DNA of 52,573 nucleotides from Halalkalibacter wakoensis JCM 9140 (GTDB lineage Bacteria; Bacillota; Bacilli; Bacillales; Bacillaceae_D). This document shows positions 16,785-26,017 of the stretch, one piece after another. The notes beneath the pieces are model-generated. The model ran no database searches. It saw nothing but the letters and a program-made list of their open reading frames with translations, and had not been told where the DNA came from. Position 1 is the first letter of the stretch. The number at the start of each line of letters is the position of its first letter. The position numbers and the translations under genes are program-made. The stretch spans positions 1 to 52,573 of the forward strand of contig NZ_BAUT01000023.1 in NCBI RefSeq assembly GCF_000513095.1, given 5' to 3'.

Positions 16785-16973
16785 TTGGGTGGAGCTATAC
16801 ATGATAAAAAAGAACAAATGAATTATTTACAAAAGCGATTTGATATGGTCCTAACGGTACTGGATTCAATTGATCCTGAAGAAGCAGGAGTAGAGGATAT
16901 CGATCGTTTGCTTACAATGCTTGATGATATTGAAGTGAAATGTAAGCAATTTCGTCATGATTGGTCTGAATAA
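16785..16973 (+). CDS. yfjT: YfjT/SE1561 family small protein
   Basis: A 62-aa protein starting at TTG 16785 after AAAGGAGAGAAC. The sequence (HDKKEQMNYLQKRFDMVLTV, then DPEEAGVEDIDRLLTMLDD) is a two-helix bundle with the DPEEAG-x-EDIDRL motif I associate with YfjT. The function is unknown. It is divergent from yfkAB and 14 nt upstream of the histidine phosphatase gene, so probably co-transcribed with it. Confidence 0.75.
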   Translation: MGGAIHDKKEQMNYLQKRFDMVLTVLDSIDPEEAGVEDIDRLLTMLDDIEVKCKQFRHDWSE

Positions 16974-16987
16974 GGAGTTAATACGTT

Positions 16988-17629
16988 ATGAACTTGTACT
17001 TGATTCGACATGGTGAGTCTGAGGGAAATGTAAGTGGGAAAATACAAGGCTGGGATGATTATCCCTTATCTGAATTAGGAAGAGAGCAAGTTGGTCTTGT
17101 TGCTCAATCTCTTCACGATCTTCCAATTCATTATATTTATAGCAGTGACTTAACTCGAGCTTATGATACAGCCAAAGCAATTGGACGGGTGAAAAATTGC
17201 ACAGTTCATAAGTGGGATAAAGTTCGAGAAGTGTATCTTGGACCATTACAGGGGTTAACACGCTCTGAGATTTATGAACAGTATCCAGAAGCGAAGGAAA
17301 AGTCGATCATTACGTCTGGTGTAGCAGGGACGGAAACAAACGATGAGCTAACGAAGCGCTGTGAGCATGTTGTGAACCAAATGTTATTAGCTCATCGAAA
17401 TGACCATGTTGCCATTGTGTCACATGGTGGTTTTATTAGTGTTTTTCTCATGTACTTACTCACGGGGAGCCAGTGGCATAGTTTTCATCGTCCTTTTCAG
17501 ATTCACAATACGGGCATTACGCATATTGAATGGTCAAAAGATGATTCAAAACCAATCATCCACTACACGAATAACACGTCACATCTATCCCCGATACAAG
17601 AACAAAAGAGTCAAAAGGGTTTGCTATAA
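16988..17629 (+). CDS. Histidine phosphatase family protein
   Basis: A 213-aa cytosolic enzyme of the phosphoglycerate-mutase-like fold. The catalytic R7-H8-G9 motif is in YLIRHGESEGN, the second histidine is in IVSHGGF, and the middle phosphate-binding arginine is in SSDLTRAYDTA. It is more likely a broad phosphatase (PhoE/CobC-like) than a glycolytic mutase, given its length and the missing mutase insert. AAGGAG lies 10 nt before ATG 16988. Followed by a good terminator. Confidence 0.85.
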   Translation: MNLYLIRHGESEGNVSGKIQGWDDYPLSELGREQVGLVAQSLHDLPIHYIYSSDLTRAYDTAKAIGRVKNCTVHKWDKVREVYLGPLQGLTRSEIYEQYPEAKEKSIITSGVAGTETNDELTKRCEHVVNQMLLAHRNDHVAIVSHGGFISVFLMYLLTGSQWHSFHRPFQIHNTGITHIEWSKDDSKPIIHYTNNTSHLSPIQEQKSQKGLL

Positions 17630-17635
17630 GTTATA

Positions 17636-17691
17636 AAAAAGAAAGTCCCAATGGTGAGTCAATTAAGAATCATCATTTGGACTTTCTTTTT
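17636..17691 (+). terminator. Terminator after the histidine phosphatase gene
   Basis: Stem AAAGAAAGTCC / GGACTTTCTTT extended by AATGGTGA / TCATCATT, followed by a T5 tract. Confidence 0.8.
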
Positions 17692-17746
17692 GTTGATGTT
17701 AACTTTTGGTAAGGAATTTTTGGTGCGAAAATAGGGGCGTCTCTAT

Positions 17747-17893
17747 TAGTGTAGGACATACTGTAGACTCCTTTGGGAGGAAGTCGAGGCCATTGAAAAA
17801 GTGCCTACCTGCCGCAGGGGAATGACACTTCGCTTTCCGCGGGTGCAGTACACTGTCGCCTACGGGGTCTCACACGGTATGTTTGGAGCGGAG
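17747..17893. repeat. Dispersed GC-rich repeat, copy 8 (composite, degraded)
   Basis: Has GACTCCTTTGGGAGGAAGTC, the linker GAGGCCATTGAAAAAGTGCC, then type B CTGCCGCAGGGGAATGACAC and CTTTCCGCGGGTGC. It then jumps to a shortened ACTGTCGCCTACGGGGTCTC end. Confidence 0.65.
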
Positions 17894-18011
17894 ATTTGAA
17901 GTCATATTTTGATTTAATGTGAACGCGCTTCCACTTAACACTTTCGGAATTTTTGGACTAGCATTATAATAGAATGGGTTATAGTTTTATATAATAAGGG
18001 AGATGGATGAT

Positions 18012-19555
18012 ATGAAGAAATTTGAAGAAAGTATGTACCAGCTTATCGTTGAAACATCTACAAATCTACCAAATGATGTCCGTCGTGCAATAGCAAAAGC
18101 AAAGGCTCAGGAAAATGCAGGGACACGCGCTGCGTTATCTCTTTCTACCATTACAGAAAACATCGGAATGGCTGATGTGAACGTGTCACCAATTTGCCAA
18201 GATACAGGGATGCCAACTTTTGAAATTAAAGTTCCAGTTGGTGTCAATCAAATCGAAATGAAAAAATCCATCTATGCAGCTATTGAAAAAGCAACAAAGG
18301 ATACGAAGCTCCGTCCAAACTCCGTTGATTCTTTAACAGGGAAAAACTCAGGGAATAACCTTGGAGAAGGCACTCCTGTTATTCATTTTGAACAATGGGA
18401 AAAAGACGTTATCGATGTGCGCTTGATTTTAAAAGGTGGCGGCTGTGAAAATAAAAATGTGCAGTACAGCTTGCTACTGAATTAGAAGGTTTGGGACGTG
18501 CGGGCCGTGATTTAGACGGGATTCGTAAATGCATTATGCACTCTGTGTATCAAGCGCAGGGACAAGGCTGTAGTGCTGGTTTTATCGGGGTTGGAATTGG
18601 AGGAGACCGCACAACGAGTTACTCATTAGCAAAAGAACAGCTTTTCCGTACGGTTGATGATGTGAACGAACATGAAGATCTTCGTAAGCTTGAAGAGTAT
18701 GTGATGGAAAACGCCAATAAACTTGGAATTGGAACAATGGGTTTCGGTGGAGAAGCTACGTTACTTGGCTGTAAGATTGGCACGATGCACCGTTTGCCGG
18801 CAAGTTTCTTCGTTTCTGTTGCCTATAACTGCTGGGCATATCGCCGTTTAGGGGTTGTTTTAGATCAAGAAACTGGTGATATTCAAGAATGGCTTTACAA
18901 GGACGGAGAGAAAGTTGACTTAAATGAAATTGAAAAAGAAGTCGCTGCATCGCAAGACAGTGAGAATGAAGTACGAGAAGTTGTACTTGAAGCACCTATT
19001 ACAGAGGAGCAAATTCGCGATCTTAAAGTAGGTGATGTTGTTATTATTAATGGAATGATGCACACAGGCCGTGACGCAATTCATCATCACTTGATGGACC
19101 ATGATGCTCCGATTGATTTAAATGGACAGGTTATTTATCACTGCGGTCCTGTAATGATGAAGGACGATCAAGGGGAGTGGCACGTGAAAGCTGCAGGCCC
19201 AACAACAAGTATTCGTGAAGAGCCTTATCAAGGGGACATTATGAAGAAGTTTGGGATCCGCGCTGTTATCGGAAAAGGCGGAATGGGACCAAAAACATTG
19301 AAGGCACTTGGGGAGCACGGTGGTGTCTACTTGAATGCGATCGGTGGAGCTGCCCAGTACTACGCTGACTGTATTAAGAAAGTAAAAGGGGTAGACTTAC
19401 TTGATTTTGGAATTCCAGAAGCAATGTGGCATCTTGAAGTAGAAGGCTTTGCTGCCATTGTTACAATGGATTCTCATGGCAATAGCTTGCATGCAGATGT
19501 GGATCAATCCTCACTGGAAAAGTTGGCGCAATTTAAAGAGCCAGTTTTTAAGTAA
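18012..19555 (+). CDS. fumA: Class I (iron-sulfur) fumarate hydratase, one-base frameshift
   Basis: Interconverts fumarate and malate in the TCA cycle using an oxygen-labile 4Fe-4S cluster. The frame from ATG 18012 stops at 18485 and continues from about 18476 in the next frame to 19555. Adding one C near 18474 restores Q-Y-S-L-P-T-E-L-E-G-L-G and a 514-aa protein of normal family length. Cluster-type cysteines are visible in SPICQDTGMP, QGQGCSAGF and TLLGCKIGT. The C-terminal beta domain holds HCGPVM and the KGGMG motif. The ATG at 18003 abuts AAGGGAG, so 18012 is preferred. A sequence error is more likely than decay, because both halves are well conserved. Confidence 0.88.
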
Positions 19556-19697
19556 CGGATAAGGTTGATGAAGATTTAAAATGGGAAAAGGCAGTAATTT
19601 TTTCTAACGGGTTTAGCATTGGTAGGTAAAACGTTCATACAAATAGGATTACTTTTAACACTCCAATTTTAAAAAGTGAACACTATAATAAGCATAC

Positions 19698-19741
19698 AAA
19701 AAGCACAGATAATGAATTTATCATCTATCTGTGCTTTTTTA
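19698..19741 (+). terminator. Terminator after fumA
   Basis: Stem AAAAGCACAGAT / ATCTGTGCTTTT with an AT-rich inner loop and a T6 tract. It lies 140 bp after the fumA stop, with nothing recognisable between. Confidence 0.8.
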
Positions 19742-19819
19742 CTCTGTTGAACAGCTCCCGTTAATTACATAAGTAACAACATTATTGTTATATGATGAAG
19801 CAATTAATGGCTATCGTAA

Positions 19820-20006
19820 AATAAGTGGAAATTTTCCCGTTAAAATCAGAATAGAGCTAATTCTGAGGTATATAAGGGGAGTTTTTCCAGTTATAAAAAG
19901 AAAAATTGTCCAATTTCATATTTTTTGAGTCAATAGGTGGAATTTTTACCTCTATTTATTATATTTTCAGTTCTCATTACTAAAATAAGGGGAATTTCTC
20001 CGTTTA
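19820..20006. repeat. Array of four mini-hairpin repeats, about 50-60 bp apart
   Basis: Four related units: ATAAGTGGAAATTTTCCCGT (19821), ATAAGGGGAGTTTTTCCAGT (19872), ATAGGTGGAATTTTTACC (19933) and ATAAGGGGAATTTCTCCGTT (19985). Each is ATA-R-n-GGA, a T-rich centre, then a CC-containing arm, so each can form a small GGA/TCC hairpin. The intervening sequence is AT-rich and not conserved. Located upstream of pdaA; no gene is visible in 19560-20100. Confidence 0.6.
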
Positions 20007-20116
20007 ATCTTACCCACTCTTTCACTTTTTAGCATTTTTTTATTTGAATTGGTAATCATACATAAAGGATTTCAACTGTGATAAAACTAACAAAAAAATG
20101 AGGGAGAATGATACAC

Positions 20117-20923
20117 ATGTTTATGAAACGAACCGTCTTAATGACACTCATTTTTGCTGTCTTGTTTGGATGCTCCACCATATTTGCCGAAGGCTATAGC
20201 AATAAAGTTTACAATTGGAACTACAAGCCTGAAAAGGATAATAAACCAGTAGGAACAGAACCGCACTATCAAGAGCTCTTGGATAAGACTGGCGGCTTTT
20301 TTATTGGTGACACGTCTAAAAAGGAATTATATTTAACCTTTGATAACGGGTACGAAAATGGATATACGGAAAAAGTCTTAGATGTGTTAAAAGAGAAGGA
20401 GGTACCTGCCGCTTTCTTCGTGACAGGGCATTATTTAAATGATGCATCAGATCTCATCGTTAGAATGGTGGAGGAAGGACATATTGTTGGAAACCATTCT
20501 TGGCATCATCCTAGCTTGCCGGAAGTAGGGGATGGTCGCTTAACAAACGAATTAAATAAAGTAAAAGAAAAGTTTACCGAGCTTACAGGGGTAAAGGAAA
20601 TGCACTATCTTCGTCCACCAAGAGGACAATTTAGCGAGCGTTCATTGGTACTGTCAGAGAAGCTTGGCTACACAAATGTATTTTGGTCCATGGCGTATAA
20701 AGATTGGGAAGTGGAAAAGCAAAAAGGTGGAGACTACGCTTATAATCAAATCATGAAGCGTATCCATCCTGGAGCGATTATGTTAATTCACTCCGTTTCT
20801 AGCGATAATGCCGAGGCATTGCCGAGAGTCATTGACGATGCAAGAGAACAAGGGTATGAATTCAAAAGTTTAGACGATTTAATGTTCCAAAAGCAAACAG
20901 AAGGTTTACCATTTGACTTTTAA
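20117..20923 (+). CDS. pdaA: Polysaccharide deacetylase PdaA (muramic delta-lactam formation)
   Basis: Exported N-acetylmuramic acid deacetylase that makes muramic-delta-lactam in spore cortex peptidoglycan, needed for germination. 268 aa with an N-terminal signal segment (residues 1-24, ending STIFA). The NodB domain has D76-N77 in LTFDNGYENG, where Asn replaces the second Asp seen in most NodB enzymes; this matches what I recall for PdaA. The metal histidines are H127 and H131 (GNHSWHHPS), and RPPRGQFSERS and LIHSVS follow. ATG 20117 lies 10 nt after AGGGAG. The ATG at 20108 is too close to it. An unusual LFGC stretch looks like a partial lipobox. Confidence 0.92.
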   Translation: MFMKRTVLMTLIFAVLFGCSTIFAEGYSNKVYNWNYKPEKDNKPVGTEPHYQELLDKTGGFFIGDTSKKELYLTFDNGYENGYTEKVLDVLKEKEVPAAFFVTGHYLNDASDLIVRMVEEGHIVGNHSWHHPSLPEVGDGRLTNELNKVKEKFTELTGVKEMHYLRPPRGQFSERSLVLSEKLGYTNVFWSMAYKDWEVEKQKGGDYAYNQIMKRIHPGAIMLIHSVSSDNAEALPRVIDDAREQGYEFKSLDDLMFQKQTEGLPFDF

Positions 20924-20960
20924 TTAATAAGGCTGTTCCACTACTTATATATTTTTTGAA

Positions 20961-21096
20961 CGTGTTCGTTCCATTGCGCTACAGCCACTCGCACCCGCAA
21001 GGAGGTGTCGAGCCTCCTCGGCTGCGCCTGTGGGGTCTCGACCCTACCTCTATTTCCCGCAGGAGTCGAGTGACTTTCGCTCCATTTCACTATGAG
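20961..21096. repeat. Dispersed GC-rich repeat, copy 9 (complete type A)
   Basis: The best full type A copy: GTTCGTTCCATTGCGCTACA, GCCACTCGCACCCGCAAGGA, GGTGTCGAGCCTCCTCGGCT, GCGCCTGTGGGGTCTCGACC, GCAGGAGTCGAGTG, CGCTCCATTTCACT. Confidence 0.8.
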
Positions 21097-21136
21097 AATA
21101 ACATTACTACGGTGATCTTTACGAAAACATCCATAA

Positions 21137-21206
21137 ATAAAAAAGGTTGTCTAATTCGCTCTCTACACTCCAATGAAGTATAGGGCAAATCCTTTTAGAC
21201 AACCTT
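21137..21206 (-). terminator. Terminator of the GAF-domain gene
   Basis: Stem AAGGTTGTCTAA / TTAGACAACCTT with a long loop of about 35 nt. The A6 run at 21138-21143 gives a T run on the minus strand. It starts 12 nt beyond the stop codon at 21218. Confidence 0.65.
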
Positions 21207-21217
21207 GACCTTACCTA

Positions 21218-21580
21218 TTAATTTGCAAAACTTTGCTGACCAATTGCGGCTGCGATCGTTTCTAATGTACTCACATCTGTTACATCAAAAGCAATCGGTT
21301 GACGGCTACGAACAACCATCATTCCAATTTCTTCTTCCATTGAATTTTTAATTGGGAATTTTAATTCTCCGTTGCATTCCCATTTAATATCATCTTCAAA
21401 AGAAGAGGCTGCAACCAATTTGTGGTCTAAATTCTCATACATATAAATACCGACCCAATCAATGTATAAGACTTGTTCCACTAGGCTCTCAACCGTTTTA
21501 TTAAAAATTGATTGTAGGCTTTCACGTTTGTACACATGAGCCATGATTTGTAGTGACGCTACATCTGTAGGAATTGACAA
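21218..21580 (-). CDS. GAF-domain protein
   Basis: A 120-aa single GAF-like domain (VLYIDWVGIYMYENLDHKLV, then ELKFPIKNSMEEEIGMMVV and a TLETIAAAIGQ helix). It is shorter than free-methionine-sulfoxide reductases (about 160 aa) and lacks their catalytic cysteines, so it is more likely a sensor or binding domain. The start is TTG 21580, with AGAGGAGAG 6 nt upstream. It is divergent from rlmCD, and the ligand is unknown. Confidence 0.7.
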   Translation of the reverse strand: MSIPTDVASLQIMAHVYKRESLQSIFNKTVESLVEQVLYIDWVGIYMYENLDHKLVAASSFEDDIKWECNGELKFPIKNSMEEEIGMMVVRSRQPIAFDVTDVSTLETIAAAIGQQSFAN

Positions 21581-21711
21581 TATAATCTCTCCTCTATTTA
21601 AATCTCTGAGTCTATTTTAGCAGATGTTACTCTCATTTTGCCTTAGTAAGTTTAGGAAGAAATGTGGGATCATGCTATAATAAGGGTCGCATGAAAGAAC
21701 GGGGTGAACAG

Positions 21712-23106
21712 ATGAAACAAAAGCGAGTAGATAAATCGATTGATATGAAAAGAGGACAACAATTTCCGTTAACGATTAAGCGATTGGGGATTAATGGAGA
21801 AGGTGTTGGCTACTTTAAAAAGCAAGTTGTGTTTGTGCCGGGAGCTCTTCCTGATGAAGAAGTAGTGGCGGAAGTAACCAAGGTTAATCCGCGTTTTGCT
21901 GAAGCAAAGGTTGTGAAAATTCGAAAACGATCGAAAGAAAGGATAGCTCCACCTTGTCCAGTTTACGATCAATGTGGGGGTTGTCAATTGCAGCATATGA
22001 ATTACGCTGCAACGTTGCGTGAGAAACGAGATATTGTTAGACAAGCATTTGAACGCCATACGAAGCTAAATGTTGAGAAATTAGCTATTCATGACACAAT
22101 CGGAATGGAAGATCCTTGGGATTATCGCAACAAAAGTCAATTGCAGGTTGGAAAACGAGGAGAAGAAGTCATCGCGGGTCTTTATGCCATGAATTCGCAT
22201 AAGCTTATTGATCTGACTCAATGCAAGGTTCAGCATAGTGCCACGAACAAAGCAACAGAAGTCGTCAAACAAATTTTAGCAGACTTGAATGTATCGATAT
22301 ACAACGAACGAAAGCATGCAGGAGACGTTCGTACGATTGTAACTCGTGTAGGATTTGCGACAGGGCAAATTCAAATTGTTCTTGTTACAACAAAAGAACA
22401 GCTACCGAGGAAAGAAGCCATTGTGGCTGAAATTAAAAAAAGAATGCCAGAGGTGACGTCGATTATTCAAAATATAAATGGGCAGAAAACATCTCTTATA
22501 TTTGGTGAAAAAACGGTTCACTTAGCAGGGGAAGAAGTAATTGAAGAAAAACTAGGAGACTTGTCGTTTGAGTTATCAGCTCGTGCGTTCTTCCAGTTGA
22601 ATCCGGTTCAAACGGTGAAACTTTACGATGTGGTCAAAAAGGCTGCTGCGTTAACGGGAAAAGAAAAAGTAGTCGACGCGTACTGTGGAGTTGGAACGAT
22701 TGGCTTATGGTTAGCTCGTGAGGCAGCTGAAGTAAGAGGAATGGATGTGATTGAAGCTTCGATTGAGGATGCGAAAGCGAATGCCAAGGCTCATGATTTT
22801 CATCATGTCCGTTACGAAGTTGGGAAAGCAGAAACATTAATGCCTCGTTGGCAAAAAGAAGGATGGAAGCCGGACGTTGTCGTCGTCGACCCACCTAGAA
22901 CAGGTTGTGATGACATGCTGTTGCAAACGATATTGGAAGTGAAGCCGAAAAAAATGGTTTACGTATCTTGTAATCCATCAACATTGGCTAAAGATGTGGA
23001 TCGTCTTTGTAAGAAAGGATACAAAGTTCGATCTGTCCAACCAGTAGATATGTTTCCGTGGACCGCACAAGTTGAAAGTGTGACGGAGCTAGTGAGAGAG
23101 AAATGA
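21712..23106 (+). CDS. rlmCD: 23S rRNA (uracil-C5)-methyltransferase RlmD/RlmCD
   Basis: SAM-dependent RNA methyltransferase of the TrmA/RumA family that forms m5U in 23S rRNA (U747 and U1939 in Bacillus). 464 aa. A TRAM RNA-binding domain at about residues 12-71 precedes a 4Fe-4S site with C82-x5-C88-x2-C91 and a later Cys in LTQCKVQ. The Rossmann domain has [15 protein letters not shown], the [12 protein letters not shown] motif and the catalytic Cys in [15 protein letters not shown] 21712 is chosen; a TATAAT at 21676-21681 makes starts further upstream unlikely. The stop codon overlaps the next ATG by 4 nt (ATGA). Confidence 0.92.
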   Translation: MKQKRVDKSIDMKRGQQFPLTIKRLGINGEGVGYFKKQVVFVPGALPDEEVVAEVTKVNPRFAEAKVVKIRKRSKERIAPPCPVYDQCGGCQLQHMNYAATLREKRDIVRQAFERHTKLNVEKLAIHDTIGMEDPWDYRNKSQLQVGKRGEEVIAGLYAMNSHKLIDLTQCKVQHSATNKATEVVKQILADLNVSIYNERKHAGDVRTIVTRVGFATGQIQIVLVTTKEQLPRKEAIVAEIKKRMPEVTSIIQNINGQKTSLIFGEKTVHLAGEEVIEEKLGDLSFELSARAFFQLNPVQTVKLYDVVKKAAALTGKEKVVDAYCGVGTIGLWLAREAAEVRGMDVIEASIEDAKANAKAHDFHHVRYEVGKAETLMPRWQKEGWKPDVVVVDPPRTGCDDMLLQTILEVKPKKMVYVSCNPSTLAKDVDRLCKKGYKVRSVQPVDMFPWTAQVESVTELVREK

Positions 23107-24019
23107 TTGAAACCGCGATTGACAAGATTCGTTCAGAGTGTTTGTCATTTGGGGAAAAATCGTTACATATGGAAACGTACCGACAGTATTATGATCTTTC
23201 TTTTCAGGAAGGTTTGCATGACTATGGGTACATCACAACAAGTGGATTTGATTTATTCGTTCAGCAGTTTCGTCCACCGGTGTGCAAGGAAAGGGTCTTT
23301 TTACTTCATGGCTATTTAGACCACGCTGGTTCTCTAAACAAAACGATTCGAATGTTGGTCGAAAATCACTATGAGGTTATTGTGTATGACTTACCTGGAC
23401 ATGGATTGTCAAGTGGAGAGCGCCTTACCATTAACAGTTTTGAGGAGTATTTTCATACGGCAAAGGGGATATTTGACTTCTTTTTTAAAGATGTATCTCC
23501 CTTGTTGGTGGCTCATAGCACAGGGGGAGCGATTGCTTTAACATTAGTGAAAAACAAAGATGCTTCTTTTTCTAAAATGGTATTAGTTGCTCCGTTGTTT
23601 CGACCGCACTTGTGGAGGCTGTCGAAAATAGGACTATTTATAACGAGGCCGTTTTTAAAAGATCTTCGAAGGGTTTTCTCTCGAAATTCGGGAGATGAAG
23701 CGTATTTAGCTTTTACGAAACAGGATCCGTTACAAGAAAAAATGCTACCTGTCAGTTGGCTTAAGGCTTTGGGAAATTGGCTACAATTAGAAAATAATCA
23801 ACCGTACGAGGATATTCGATTTTTAATGATTCAAGGAAGCGGGGATCGTACGGTAAATGTAGGTTACGGCGAAAAAAGGGTGAAGTCTATATACCTAATA
23901 GCCAAATCATAAGAATAGCTGAAGGAAGTCATCAATTACTAAATGAAGAAAGAAATGTGAGAGACCTGACTTTTCGCCTCATTCTTTCCTATTTAAAAAG
24001 AAAAGGTACAAAGGAATGA
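23103..24019 (+). CDS. Alpha/beta hydrolase (lysophospholipase-like), one-base frameshift
   Basis: Serine hydrolase with the nucleophile in VAHSTGGA, the acid in IQGSGDRTV and an N-terminal LLHGYLDH oxyanion region. The first frame stops at 23912, before any catalytic histidine. Adding one C near 23894 continues the protein as [18 protein letters not shown] and ends at 24019, placing the expected triad histidine in GSHQLL, so the restored 305-aa reading is convincing. Translationally coupled to rlmCD by an ATGA overlap. The substrate is unknown; a monoacylglycerol lipase-type enzyme is likely. Confidence 0.85.
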
Positions 24020-24049
24020 GCCAAAAGAGTGATTGGACTCTTTTGCTCA
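24017..24049. terminator. Terminator after the hydrolase gene
   Basis: Stem TGAGCCAAAAGAGT / ACTCTTTTGCTCA with loop GATTGG; the left arm includes the corrected stop codon of the hydrolase. It can also serve the convergent TM2 gene ending at 24071. Confidence 0.7.
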
Positions 24050-24070
24050 TTCTATAAAAACGATAAGGAA

Positions 24071-24316
24071 CTAGTTTGACGATTGCCTATTAAGTTCTTC
24101 CGCTTGCCGGTATGCATCGACCATTCCCCATATCCACATAATGGGATACGTAATAAATCCAATAATGATAATCATTAAAAGTGCATTAATAAACTGAATA
24201 ATCATGAACGCAATGCCTTTACCAATTTGGCCGTTGTAAATTTGCCCTAATCCACACCATAAGGCACTAAGAACGGCAGCTAAACCAGGACTCTTAAGGG
24301 GACTGTTAGACATCAT
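24071..24316 (-). CDS. TM2-domain membrane protein
   Basis: An 81-aa protein with two membrane helices. The first is preceded by a GLAAVLSALWCGLGQIYNGQ motif and the second ends IMWIWGMVDAYRQA, the pattern of the TM2 family (G-x-GxIYxG, then D-x-x). The function is unknown. Two adjacent ATG codons follow AAAGGAGGTAGA; the second (24313) has the better spacing. The stretch 24317-24680 holds the terminator at 24521 and a possible coding remnant (see findings). Confidence 0.8.
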   Translation of the reverse strand: MMSNSPLKSPGLAAVLSALWCGLGQIYNGQIGKGIAFMIIQFINALLMIIIIGFITYPIMWIWGMVDAYRQAEELNRQSSN

Positions 24317-24520
24317 TCTACCTCCTTTACTTAGCTCTTATTAAGATTATTAACGTTCAAATCAAATCATGCCTTTCTTTTTTTAGAGACAGGCTAAAAC
24401 AGGGGTTTTTGTAAAGAAAGAATCAAAAGAGCGATTCAAGGCAGGAGCTTAAACTATCTCTTGAACAGTGGTTTGAGATTCTTCGTGCTTCCATGGGGCA
24501 TGAGGTGCCTTAATGGTTAC

Positions 24521-24563
24521 AAAAAAGGTTGTCAAAAGGCTTTGACCTAAAGACAACCTTTTT
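24521..24563. terminator. Orphan bidirectional terminator
   Basis: Stem AAAAAGGTTGTC / GACAACCTTTTT with flanking A and T runs. No intact gene ends here on the plus strand, which supports the idea that a gene or small RNA once preceded it. Confidence 0.7.
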
Positions 24564-24680
24564 AACTGTATTTATTAAATCGATGATTTTAATGGCATGT
24601 ATATAATAGAAGGGGATCGATGATTTTTGTCGAAAGACTATGTACATGTCGTGTTCGATCATAGAAAAGGAGGGGGAAAG

Positions 24681-24977
24681 ATGAACCTTTATAAAGCTCA
24701 TATTGTGCACCCGAGTACGCAGGTGCCTTTAATTGTTTATTTCAATGAGAGTGATGGACATGTCACGTTTGAAAAGGATCAGGAGCTATTGAACGTATTA
24801 ATTGAGCTAACGGAAGGGTTGCCTTCAAAAGAGAGGTTTATAAAAAATATGGAGTTAGCATCGAACATCTGCCAAACTCAATATCCGGTTTCTAGTTTTA
24901 AGGAAGTGTATGAGTTTCTCGCCACGCTGGGCGTGAAAAAGAACGATCTATCATTTCAACAATTATTTGTTCATTAA
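24681..24977 (+). CDS. Hypothetical 98-aa protein
   Basis: ATG 24681 follows AAAAGGAGGGGGAAAG. The product starts MNLYKAHIVHPSTQVPLIVY and has mixed beta-alpha character with one cysteine (NICQTQ). I do not recognise the family. It precedes the 2-hydroxyacid dehydrogenase gene by 12 nt, so it is in the same transcript. A TATAAT at 24602-24607 may be its -10 box. Not membrane-associated. Confidence 0.7.
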   Translation: MNLYKAHIVHPSTQVPLIVYFNESDGHVTFEKDQELLNVLIELTEGLPSKERFIKNMELASNICQTQYPVSSFKEVYEFLATLGVKKNDLSFQQLFVH

Positions 24978-24989
24978 GGGGAGAGTACG

Positions 24990-25949
24990 ATGAAAATAGT
25001 TATTACGTGTAAGCTGCCTCATGAAGTCATTGAACCATTACAAGCAAAATATGATGTTGTGATGTGGGAAAAAGAAGGGGAACCGATGGAAAGAGCAAGG
25101 CTCCTTCACGAAATTGAAGAAGCACATGGATTGTTTACAAATGTAGCGGATCAAATTGATGCGGAGCTATTGGAAAAAGCGACAAACCTTAAGGTCATAA
25201 GTACAATGGCTGTAGGATTTGATAACATTGATGTAGAAACAGCGAAACAAAAGGGAATAGTCATTGGACATACGCCTGGTGTGTTAACTGAAGCAACAGC
25301 CGATTTAACGTTTGCTCTTTTGATGGCTACAGGAAGAAGAATTGTCGAAGGAATGGACGTTTTAAGACAAGATGAGTGGAAGAGTTGGGCTCCGTTTTTC
25401 TTAACAGGACAAGAAATATATGGAAAGACCATTGGAATTATTGGCATGGGAAGAATCGGATTAGGTGTGGCTAGACGAGCAAAAGGATTCTCGATGAATA
25501 TTCTCTATCACAATCGGAGTCATAATAAAGAGGCTGAGGAAACTCTCGGAGCGACGTATTGTAAATTAGATGATTTGTTAACGCAAGCTGATTATGTTGT
25601 CTTGCTTGCACCTTCAACAAAAGATACATACAAAATGATGGGCAAAGAACAGTTTGCCAAAATGAAGAATAGTGCAATTTTTATTAATACATCTAGAGGA
25701 ACTAATGTGGATGAAGAAGCGTTATACCATGCGTTAGAAGCTGGGGACATTTATGCGGCAGGCTTAGATGTGTTTGACCCTGAGCCCATTTCATCTAGTC
25801 ATCCTTTATTGAGATTAAGAAACGTGACGGCATTGCCTCACATTGGAAGTGCAGCGATTGAAACAAGGTTAGAAATGGCTCGGTTGGCTTGTGAGAACTT
25901 AGTGAATGGTTTAGAAGATAAGCCACTTGTTCATGAAGTAAAGGCGTAG
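24990..25949 (+). CDS. D-isomer specific 2-hydroxyacid dehydrogenase (glyoxylate/hydroxypyruvate reductase type)
   Basis: 319-aa NAD(P)H-dependent dehydrogenase that reduces 2-oxo acids such as glyoxylate or hydroxypyruvate. The Rossmann motif is GIIGMGRIG near residue 152, followed by the basic YHNRS stretch typical of NADPH preference. The catalytic residues are R236 (NTSRGTNVDE), E265 (DVFDPEP) and H284 (LPHIGSA). The strong terminator directly after it closes the two-gene unit with the 98-aa gene. Confidence 0.9.
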   Translation: MKIVITCKLPHEVIEPLQAKYDVVMWEKEGEPMERARLLHEIEEAHGLFTNVADQIDAELLEKATNLKVISTMAVGFDNIDVETAKQKGIVIGHTPGVLTEATADLTFALLMATGRRIVEGMDVLRQDEWKSWAPFFLTGQEIYGKTIGIIGMGRIGLGVARRAKGFSMNILYHNRSHNKEAEETLGATYCKLDDLLTQADYVVLLAPSTKDTYKMMGKEQFAKMKNSAIFINTSRGTNVDEEALYHALEAGDIYAAGLDVFDPEPISSSHPLLRLRNVTALPHIGSAAIETRLEMARLACENLVNGLEDKPLVHEVKA

Positions 25950-25957
25950 CGAGTAGA

Positions 25958-26006
25958 AAGAGGTCATTCTAGAAGGTCAAAACAGCCTTCTAGAATGACC
26001 TCTTCT
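25958..26006. terminator. Terminator between convergent genes
   Basis: A 19-bp perfect stem AAGAGGTCATTCTAGAAGG / CCTTCTAGAATGACCTCTT with a 9-nt loop. It serves the dehydrogenase (+) and the histidine kinase (-). Confidence 0.85.
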
Positions 26007-26017
26007 TTATCCTGCAT

